Assembly (NCBI GenBank): GCA_963615055.1
Contig: CAVEFO010000036.1
Span: forward strand, 1-20,355
Reading direction: 5' to 3'
Length of the DNA stretch: 20,355 nt
Source of the DNA: UBA1822 sp963615055
GTDB lineage: Bacteria > Bacillota > Negativicutes > Veillonellales > Dialisteraceae
This document shows, piece after piece, positions 7,079-11,827 of this stretch (within the stretch, counting starts at the first letter, position 1; every line of letters begins with the position of its first letter). The position numbers and the translations under genes are program-made. Below the pieces are notes generated by a model. That model was not told the DNA's origin and did no database searches. It was given only the letters and a program-made list of their open reading frames with translations.

Positions 7079-8440
7079 ATGGCATACGAAATCAAAAAAC
7101 ATATCGAGAAATGCAAGGCGCTCGTGGCGCGTGACGAGAAAGTCATCGCGCGTTGCCAGCATTTGTCGTACTATCCTTTTGCCGTCGAGAGCGGCGCGGG
7201 TGAAATGCTGCGCGACGCGGACGGAAACGAATACATCGATTTTCTGACGAGTGCATCGTCTTTGAATCTGGGGAGCTCGCATCCCGTTCTGACGGCGGCG
7301 ATTGCGGCGCAGCTGGAAAAATGCACGCAATACACGGCGGCCTACAGCTACAATGAGCCGATGATTGCCTACGCCGAGCGCCTCACGTCTGTTTTCCCCG
7401 GCGGCGGGGCGGCGAAGATTTGTTTCGGAAACTGTGGCTCGGACGGAAACGATGCGGCGGTAAAATTTGCTCGCGCCTACACGGGGCGGACGAAAATCAT
7501 CACGTTCATCAATGGCTATCACGGAAATACCTTCGGCAGCGCTTCCATGACGAGCTGCACGACGAGAATGCGCGCGAAGATGGGGCCGTTTCTGCCGGAG
7601 ATTTATCATTTCCCCTTTTACGGCGAAGATGTGCCGGATGATGTAGTCGAGCGCGAATGTCTGCGGGACATCGAGACGGCATTTTCCCATTATCTCCCGG
7701 CGGATGACGTCGCGGCGGTCATCATCGAGCCGATCCAGGGCGACGCGGGGATTTTGCCGGCGCATCCGATTTTTATGCAAAAATTGTACGCGCTTTGCAA
7801 GGCGCACGGCATTCTCTTCATTTCCGAAGAGGTACAGCAGGGCTTCTGGCGCGCGGGGCATTTCTTTGCGATCGAAAATTATCCCGGCATCATTCCCGAC
7901 GGCATTATTATGGGGAAATCCATCGGCGCGGGTCTCACACTCGGCGCTTTCATGGCGCGGACGGAGATCATGGACACGCTTCCGGCGCCGGCCCATCTTT
8001 TCACCCTCGGCGGAAATGCGATTGCCTGCGCGGCGGGCTGTGCTGCTTTCGACTATTACCAAACGGAAGAATTTCAAAAAATCTACGCGGAAAATCAGAA
8101 ACAATTCCGCGAAGAGCTCACGGCGCTCCAAGAAAAGCACCCGGACACCGTTTCCTTCTTCCGCGGCCGCGGCATGTCGTATGCGATTGGAATCGTCAAG
8201 AAAGACGGGTCGGGAAACAGCGTCCCGGATGCGGACGGCGTCTTCAAAATTTGTTTCCGCGCTTACGAAAAAGGGCTCATCATCATCACGCTCGGCGAAA
8301 ACATTCTTCGCTGCCAGCCGCCGCTCAATATTCGAAGCGAGAAACTCCACCGCGCTTTTGCAATTCTGGACGAGGCAATCAGTGAGCTCGAAGCGGGAGA
8401 AATTTCAGACGACGTGCTCTCGTATCGGAATGGGTGGTAA
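7079..8440 (+). CDS. Class III PLP-dependent aminotransferase / amino-acid 2-epimerase-like enzyme
   Basis: Fold-type I, class III PLP enzymes include GABA and ornithine aminotransferases and the isoleucine 2-epimerases and amino-acid racemases. The 453-residue product starts at ATG 7079 behind AAAGGAGG. Visible motifs are GSDGNDAAVKFARAYTG (about 120-136), NGYHGNTFG (145-153), IEPIQGD (218-222), GKSIGAG with the Schiff-base Lys at about 280, APAHLFTLGGNAIACAA (303-319) and ENILRCQPPL (407-416). From memory, LTSASSLNLG, APAHLFT and IIITLGENILR resemble the isoleucine 2-epimerase branch more than GABA aminotransferases. Odd: the usual DEVQ motif, whose Asp contacts the PLP ring nitrogen, reads SEEVQ (Glu at about 250). 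A T-box precedes it and a YkvI-type membrane protein follows. The fold is certain; racemase versus transaminase is open. Confidence 0.88.
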   Translation: MAYEIKKHIEKCKALVARDEKVIARCQHLSYYPFAVESGAGEMLRDADGNEYIDFLTSASSLNLGSSHPVLTAAIAAQLEKCTQYTAAYSYNEPMIAYAERLTSVFPGGGAAKICFGNCGSDGNDAAVKFARAYTGRTKIITFINGYHGNTFGSASMTSCTTRMRAKMGPFLPEIYHFPFYGEDVPDDVVERECLRDIETAFSHYLPADDVAAVIIEPIQGDAGILPAHPIFMQKLYALCKAHGILFISEEVQQGFWRAGHFFAIENYPGIIPDGIIMGKSIGAGLTLGAFMARTEIMDTLPAPAHLFTLGGNAIACAAGCAAFDYYQTEEFQKIYAENQKQFREELTALQEKHPDTVSFFRGRGMSYAIGIVKKDGSGNSVPDADGVFKICFRAYEKGLIIITLGENILRCQPPLNIRSEKLHRAFAILDEAISELEAGEISDDVLSYRNGW

Positions 8441-8466
8441 CAGTTAGCAATTGGCAGTTAGCAATT
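8441..8466. repeat. Short tandem duplication after the aminotransferase gene
   Basis: CAGTTAGCAATT occurs at 8441-8452 and again at 8455-8466, two bases apart, starting directly after the stop codon. No terminator lies in the 136-base gap before the next gene, so the two genes are probably cotranscribed. Confidence 0.6.
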
Positions 8467-8576
8467 TCCGGTGCTTTCAGTGCCGTTTACATACAGTTTC
8501 ATTCATTTCACCCAAGTGTGGCAAGCACGGGAGGGGGACTTGATTTCTCCACTGCAAAGAAAGAAAGGTGATCAAA

Positions 8577-9746
8577 ATGGAGAAAGGTTTTTTTGACGGC
8601 GCGATTGGGAAATATTTGCTTCCCGGCATTATTCTCCAGTCCGTGCTGATCGGCGGCGGCTATGCGACAGGCCGCGAAATCATGGAGTACGGCGGGAAAT
8701 TCGGCGCGCTCGGCTGGTGGTCGGGTCTGGCGACATTCATCGGATTTGCGCTCGTTTCGGCGCTGTCCTTTGAGCTCGTCCGTCTCTACAAATTGTACAA
8801 TTTCAAATCCTTCATTCAGGCCATTGCCGGCCCCTTCTACCGGCTCTTTGACATTGTGTACGTCTTCTTCATGGTCATTATCATCGCCGTCATGGCATCG
8901 GCGACGGGCGCTTGCGTCGAAGAAGTCACGGGGCTCAATTACTGGTACGGCGTCGTCGGCATTACCGTCATCGTCGGCATTCTGAATTTCTACGGCGAAA
9001 AGATGATTTCCTATTTTGAAACCATCGGCACCGTCGGCCTCTACATCGGATATATTTGCTTCTCGGCGCTCGTCATCAGTCGCCATTCCGACAATATCGG
9101 TCGCGTCATTGCGCAGACGGATTTCTCCTACACGCCCGACGCCACGATCGGATTGGCGCTCTGGACCGGCATTCTCTATATGGCGTACAACCTCGTCGTC
9201 TTTCCGGCCTCCTTCTTCACCATTCGCCGCCAGACCAGCCGCCGCCAATCCATCATCAGCGGCCTCATCGCCGGCCTCCTCATGACCATTCCTTGGTTCC
9301 TCACCTACTACGCGATTCTGGGCTACTACCCGCAGAAAGAAGTCGTCGAAGCGCAAGTGCCGTGGGTGTACATGATGATGAATTGCGACGCCCCCGGCTG
9401 GATGCTCATCCTCTTCAGCGTCGTCATGGGCTGGACGCTGATTGAAACGTCGACCGGCATCATCCATGCCATGCTCGATCGTATCAATCACGGCCTCGTC
9501 GAAAAAGGGAAACAAGAACTCACGCGCGGCCGTCGCGGCCTGATCACCGTGGTGATCCTCGTGACCTCGATTCTCTTTGCCAAATTCGGCATCATCGCGC
9601 TGATCGCACAAGCCTACAACGCATTGGCCTACGCCTTCATCGCCCTCTTCCTCCTGCCGCTTCTGACCGTCGGCGTCTACAAGATTATCAATTACGGAAA
9701 AACGGAAAAGACGCCCGATATTCCGAACGCGACCAAAGCGGGGTAA
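8577..9746 (+). CDS. YkvI-type integral membrane protein (putative transporter)
   Basis: A 389-residue polytopic protein with about ten hydrophobic segments and short charged loops. The N-terminal GIILQSVLIGGGYATGREIMEYG is the signature of the YkvI family (COG3949), whose first helix carries a glycine-rich break like those of LeuT-fold amino-acid transporters. Members are annotated as uncharacterised membrane proteins or possible permeases; the substrate is unknown. ATG 8577 is chosen because AAAGG at 8564-8568 sits 8 bases ahead; an in-frame GTG at 8568 overlaps that Shine-Dalgarno. It lies 136 bases after the T-box-controlled PLP enzyme with no terminator between, so it probably shares the T-box and may move the same amino acid. 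The C-terminus (about 375-389) is short and polar. Family is fairly sure, transport role is inferred. Confidence 0.82.
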   Translation: MEKGFFDGAIGKYLLPGIILQSVLIGGGYATGREIMEYGGKFGALGWWSGLATFIGFALVSALSFELVRLYKLYNFKSFIQAIAGPFYRLFDIVYVFFMVIIIAVMASATGACVEEVTGLNYWYGVVGITVIVGILNFYGEKMISYFETIGTVGLYIGYICFSALVISRHSDNIGRVIAQTDFSYTPDATIGLALWTGILYMAYNLVVFPASFFTIRRQTSRRQSIISGLIAGLLMTIPWFLTYYAILGYYPQKEVVEAQVPWVYMMMNCDAPGWMLILFSVVMGWTLIETSTGIIHAMLDRINHGLVEKGKQELTRGRRGLITVVILVTSILFAKFGIIALIAQAYNALAYAFIALFLLPLLTVGVYKIINYGKTEKTPDIPNATKAG

Positions 9747-9772
9747 AGGCTCCGTCGGCCGCTATCCGTTCG

Positions 9773-9784
9773 ATACAATTGTAT
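9773..9784. promoter_or_regulatory. 12-bp perfect palindrome in the gap after the YkvI-type gene
   Basis: ATACAATTGTAT is fully symmetric, and is followed at once by TGTGGCGCGAT (9784-9794), also found at 6654-6664. Two CAACGGA-like heptads lie at 9826-9838. No gene is seen between 9747 and 9948. Confidence 0.25.
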
Positions 9785-9849
9785 GTGGCGCGATGGTTCT
9801 CATACGCGGTTCATGGCGACATGGACAACGGACAAGGACCGCAAACCGA

Positions 9850-9886
9850 AAAAAGAGCTGTGAATAAAAGTTTCACAGCTCTTTTT
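9850..9886 (+). terminator. Terminator of the T-box unit
   Basis: AAAAAGAGCTGTGAA (9850-9864) pairs perfectly with TTCACAGCTCTTTTT (9872-9886) around a 7-base loop. It is near symmetric in A/T and should work in both directions. Its 3' arm overlaps the -35 region of the next promoter. Confidence 0.9.
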
Positions 9887-9898
9887 GTGTGCTATAAT
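9871..9898 (+). promoter_or_regulatory. Promoter of the DUF3298 gene, overlapping the preceding terminator
   Basis: A perfect TATAAT (9893-9898) with extended -10 (TGTGC before it) stands 6 bases after the terminator stem. The best -35 match is TTTCAC (9871-9876, 16-base spacer), inside the 3' arm of the hairpin. The strong extended -10 would compensate for a weak -35. Transcription should start near 9905. Confidence 0.6.
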
Positions 9899-9948
9899 GA
9901 GGAAAACGGGAGAGAAATCCGATCGTATTTTCCAAAAGGAGGAACGAA

Positions 9949-10581
9949 ATGAAATTTCCGGGAAAAATCCTGCTCGCGGCTCTGCTTCTGGCGGCAGCGG
10001 CCACGCCGGCACAAGCCATGATGGCGGCCGTGACAAAACATGCGCCCGGCTTCGTCGGGGAAGAACAAGAAGTGGGCCGCGCCAAGCTGCGCTATCCGAA
10101 AATGGCGGAAGGCACCGCACTCGCGCGTTTCCGCATCAATGCCGCCGTCGAGGGCGCTATCGCGCATTTTCAAAAAAGCATCGCGACACACGAAGACGCC
10201 TCCGGCTGGACGCAATGGTACATCGGCTGCGCGGATTCGGACGCCGTCAGCATTCTGCTCCCCGAAAGCCTCTATTACGACCGCGCCGCCCATCCCATGA
10301 CATACGTCCGCTGCCTGAATTTTGACGGAAACGGAAATCCGATTTCACGGGAAGACATTTTGAAAAAAGTAGAAACCGATCCGGTAGAGATGAAAAATAA
10401 AATCTTCGAGCAGACAAAGGCGCGCGAAATTCCCATTTTCAATAGCAGCGTCCTCGACCTCACCGAATGGCCGAAAGAATGGTACATCGGAAATGACCGG
10501 ACGATTTATTTCATTTTCCAGCAATACGAGATCGCGCCGTATTCCTCCGGATGGATCGAGATCGCGGCGGGGACATATTGA
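9949..10581 (+). CDS. Secreted DUF3298-domain protein (RsiV/PdaC C-terminal-like)
   Basis: A 210-residue exported protein. Residues 1-23 form a signal peptide (MKFPGKILLAALLLAAAATPAQA, cleavage after AQA) with no lipobox cysteine, so it is probably periplasmic. The region from about 100 to 208 matches the DUF3298 pattern: MTYVRCLNFDGNGNPISREDIL and, near the end, IYFIFQQYEIAPYSSGWIEI, the hallmark strand-turn of this domain. DUF3298 follows DUF4163 in the extracellular part of anti-sigma factor RsiV (lysozyme binding) and in the peptidoglycan deacetylase PdaC. Here neither a transmembrane anti-sigma part nor a catalytic deacetylase domain is present. A stand-alone periplasmic, perhaps cell-wall- or lysozyme-related, role is inference. 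The start has AAAGGAGG at 9935-9942. It is a single-gene unit. Confidence 0.75.
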   Translation: MKFPGKILLAALLLAAAATPAQAMMAAVTKHAPGFVGEEQEVGRAKLRYPKMAEGTALARFRINAAVEGAIAHFQKSIATHEDASGWTQWYIGCADSDAVSILLPESLYYDRAAHPMTYVRCLNFDGNGNPISREDILKKVETDPVEMKNKIFEQTKAREIPIFNSSVLDLTEWPKEWYIGNDRTIYFIFQQYEIAPYSSGWIEIAAGTY

Positions 10582-10601
10582 GCGGCTGCTATAGATAAAT
10601 G

Positions 10602-10618
10602 AGCCGAGAGCGGTTTTT
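10602..10618 (+). terminator. Weak terminator after the DUF3298 gene
   Basis: AGCCG (10602-10606) pairs with CGGTT (10611-10615, one G-U) around AGAG and runs into TTTAT. The stem is short, so termination may be incomplete. Confidence 0.35.
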
Positions 10619-10668
10619 ATCGCGGGACTGTAAAAAATCGAAATATTTTCGGCGCGAAGCTATCATCC

Positions 10669-10697
10669 TTGCCATCATCGGATTTTGGGTATATAAT
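10669..10697 (+). promoter_or_regulatory. Promoter of the plus-strand small RNA
   Basis: TTGCCA (10669-10674), a 17-base spacer and TATAAT (10692-10697) make a near-consensus promoter with no gene behind it. The predicted start is about 10704. Confidence 0.75.
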
Positions 10698-10703
10698 GGC
10701 ATT

Positions 10704-10793
10704 AGAAAGGGTACCGGTGCGACGAGTTGCACTCCCTAATTTTTAAGATCAGAAAGACAGCCGCGCATTTTCGGACAAAGGGCGGCTGTTTTT
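10704..10793 (+). ncRNA. Candidate antitoxin small RNA (about 90 bases)
   Basis: The RNA runs from the promoter above to the shared terminator at 10757-10793 and contains no start codon with a ribosome site. Its 5' part (10709-10737) holds GGGTACC, GCGACGAGTTGC and CTCCCT in this order. The same order of elements is found at the 5' end of the convergent peptide mRNA. A hairpin can form (AGGG...GTGC with GCAC-T-CCCT). CTCCCT (10732-10737) is complementary to the AGGGAG Shine-Dalgarno of the peptide mRNA, and the last ~40 bases are antisense to the 3' end of that mRNA. An antitoxin role is inference from this layout. Confidence 0.6.
10757..10793. terminator. Bidirectional terminator shared by the small RNA and the peptide mRNA
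   Basis: ACAGCCGC (10757-10764) pairs perfectly with GCGGCTGT (10782-10789). TTTTTC follows on the plus strand and CTTTCT on the minus strand. The two convergent transcripts therefore end in the same hairpin and are complementary there. Confidence 0.75.
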
Positions 10794-10798
10794 CTGTA

Positions 10799-10861
10799 TT
10801 AACACTTGATGGCTAATATGATAACCAGAAGAAGAATCATGAAAATAATGATAAATTCCAT
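10799..10861 (-). CDS. 20-residue hydrophobic peptide, candidate type I toxin
   Basis: The product is MEFIIIFMILLLVIILAIKC: one uninterrupted membrane-spanning segment with a Lys-Cys tail. Size and composition match type I toxins of the Fst/Ldr, Ibs and TisB kind, which insert in the inner membrane; no sequence family can be assigned by eye. GGAGGTGA (Shine-Dalgarno) lies 5 bases before the chosen ATG at 10861. An in-frame ATG two codons earlier (10867) is too close to it. The Shine-Dalgarno is buried in an 8-bp hairpin. The gene has its own promoter and a terminator shared with the convergent small RNA. It could alternatively be a small regulatory membrane protein. The ORF is real in my judgement; toxicity is untested. 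Confidence 0.65.
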   Translation of the reverse strand: MEFIIIFMILLLVIILAIKC

Positions 10862-10870
10862 GGCCATCAC

Positions 10871-10889
10871 CTCCCTTCCAAGAAGGGAG
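10871..10889 (-). promoter_or_regulatory. Hairpin sequestering the peptide's Shine-Dalgarno
   Basis: On the mRNA, CTCCCTTC and GAAGGGAG form a perfect 8-bp stem with loop TTG; the 3' arm overlaps the GGGAGGTGA ribosome site. Sequestered ribosome sites are typical of type I toxin mRNAs. Confidence 0.7.
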
Positions 10890-10926
10890 CGAATCAAAGC
10901 AACCCGTCGCCTAGGTACCCAATAAA

Positions 10927-10955
10927 ATAGTATCAAAAACTTGCTATTTTGTCCA
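10927..10955 (-). promoter_or_regulatory. Promoter of the peptide mRNA, with two inverted repeats
   Basis: On the minus strand TGGACA (10955-10950), 17 bases, then TACTAT (10932-10927). The start should fall at the first G of GGGTACC (10920). The promoter lies within AAAATAG-N13-CTATTTT (10924-10950), and next to it is GTCCA-N7-TGGAC (10951-10967). Either could be an operator. Confidence 0.6.
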
Positions 10956-10976
10956 TATTTTGTGGACACCGTAAAA

Positions 10977-11023
10977 GAGGCTGCGAAGAAAACGCATGAT
11001 GTTTTTTCACAGCCCCTTTTTTT
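10977..11023. terminator. Bidirectional terminator upstream of the peptide promoter
   Basis: GGCTG (10979-10983) pairs with CAGCC (11010-11014), and an inner AGAAAAC pairs with GTTTTTT; seven T follow on the plus strand and CTCTTTT on the minus strand. No gene ends directly at it. It insulates the peptide promoter from minus-strand read-through. Confidence 0.7.
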
Positions 11024-11062
11024 ATTTTGCCCCGTTTCATTTCCTCCCGCGTCGAATTGTTA

Positions 11063-11068
11063 TATAAT
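11063..11068 (+). promoter_or_regulatory. -10 box ahead of the hsdR remnant
   Basis: A perfect TATAAT, preceded by TTGTTA rather than a TG extension. No good -35 is found at 16-18 bases, so activity is uncertain. Confidence 0.35.
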
Positions 11069-11118
11069 GGGAAAAAACAAATTGAAACGAAAATTTTTTA
11101 GCAAAGGAGGCAGGCGGC

Positions 11119-11187
11119 ATGGACGTGATTGACAAAAAGAATATGAGCGAAGAAGACATCAAGCTTCGTTTCATCACACCGTCCTAA
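11119..11187 (+). pseudogene. 5' remnant of a type I restriction R subunit (hsdR), 22 codons
   Basis: ATG 11119 has an ideal AAAGGAGG (11103-11110) eight bases ahead. The reading continues ...KKNMSEEDIKLRFITPS and stops at TAA 11185-11187. Many type I restriction R subunits begin with this kind of sequence (SEEDIKxRFITPAI...GW). Here the match breaks off exactly where 'AI' is expected, and none of the three frames downstream continues the family. I read it as a gene start left after deletion of the rest of the gene. Alternatively, a real 22-residue peptide has been kept. No hsdM or hsdS is in the window. Confidence 0.5.
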
Positions 11188-11195
11188 CGGCCACT

Positions 11196-11220
11196 GAAAA
11201 CCGTCCGCCGGACGCTTTTC
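11196..11220 (+). other. Terminator-like hairpin after the hsdR remnant
   Basis: GAAAA and CGTCC (11196-11206) pair with GGACG and TTTTC (11210-11220) around loop GCC, with single-base C-C mismatches. It starts nine bases after the remnant's stop codon. Confidence 0.45.
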
Positions 11221-11242
11221 TCCCGAAGAGGGCTGGCAGGTG

Positions 11243-11264
11243 GTGGCCTTTGGCCGCATTTTTT
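11243..11264 (+). terminator. Plus-strand terminator between the hsdR remnant and nrdG
   Basis: GTGGCC-TTT-GGCCGC (one G-U pair) is followed by A and six T. It would end transcription from the remnant's promoter. Confidence 0.55.
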
Positions 11265-11270
11265 ACAGCA

Positions 11271-11299
11271 AAAAAGACAGCCGTCAAGAGCTGTCTTTT
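11271..11299 (-). terminator. Terminator of nrdDG
   Basis: AAAAGACAGC (11272-11281) pairs perfectly with GCTGTCTTTT (11290-11299). On the minus strand it runs into TTTTTTGC. It starts 13 bases after the nrdG stop codon. Confidence 0.88.
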
Positions 11300-11311
11300 C
11301 GTTTGGTTTCC

Positions 11312-11827
11312 TTACATCACTTCTCCCGTGATATCATCTCGATACAGGACAATATTTCCTTCGGCGAGCGTTTTTGGGATGTCGATGACGCGTTGATTGG
11401 CCGAGCCGCGGAAGCGGAGGCGGGGATTTCTGAGGGCGGCGACGAAGGGGCCGTCGACGAGGACGTCGCAGGTTTCGAGGAGCGCCTTTTTATCCGGATC
11501 GGCCAAAATTTCTTCCAGAAGGTAGCCGCTGTAGACCCAGATGGATTTCGGGCTCTTCTCTTTGACGGTGCGGGCGAGCGCCGTGAGGCCTTCCGTATTT
11601 TGCATGGGTTCGCCGCCCAAAAGCGTGAGGCCTTCGACGTTGTCATCGGCGAGGTATTCAAGGATCATCGCCGTTTCCGCATCCGTCCACGGTTTCCCGG
11701 CTTGGAAATCTTGGTATTCTTCATTGAAGCAATCGGGGCAACGGCGTGTGCAGCCGGTGACGAAGACGCTGGTGCGGATGCCGACGCCGTTTGCGATGTC
11801 GTATTTTCGGATTTGTCCGTAGTTCAT
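11312..11827 (-). CDS. nrdG: Anaerobic ribonucleotide reductase activating protein (radical SAM)
   Basis: NrdG uses S-adenosylmethionine and a 4Fe-4S cluster to place the glycyl radical on NrdD. The 171-residue protein has the CxxxCxxC cluster motif at Cys26, Cys30 and Cys33 (TGCTRRCPDCFN), then LTLLGGEPM (radical SAM GGE motif) and a C-terminal VDGPF motif typical of NrdG. Start choice: ATG 11827 begins the conserved MNYGQIRKYD and overlaps the nrdD stop codon (TGATG), so the two are translationally coupled. An upstream in-frame extension to 11962 lies inside nrdD and is not used. Cotranscription with nrdD is expected. Length is normal for the family. Confidence 0.95.
   Translation of the reverse strand: MNYGQIRKYDIANGVGIRTSVFVTGCTRRCPDCFNEEYQDFQAGKPWTDAETAMILEYLADDNVEGLTLLGGEPMQNTEGLTALARTVKEKSPKSIWVYSGYLLEEILADPDKKALLETCDVLVDGPFVAALRNPRLRFRGSANQRVIDIPKTLAEGNIVLYRDDITGEVM

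Noticed and set aside
6533..8350. 605-codon minus-strand ORF across the aminotransferase gene
   Set aside because: It is antisense to a gene with clear class III motifs, is Arg/His-rich with no recognisable domain, and has no ribosome site. GC-rich third positions create such frames.
10704..10745. T-box-like reading of GGGTACC in the small RNA
   Set aside because: It resembles the TGGTACC core only in GGTACC; the flanking conserved bases and an antiterminator are absent and no gene follows.
10697..10747. 16-codon ORF (MALERVPVRRVALPNF) in the plus-strand small RNA
   Set aside because: Its ATG overlaps the -10 box and lies upstream of the predicted transcription start, so it would not be in the RNA.
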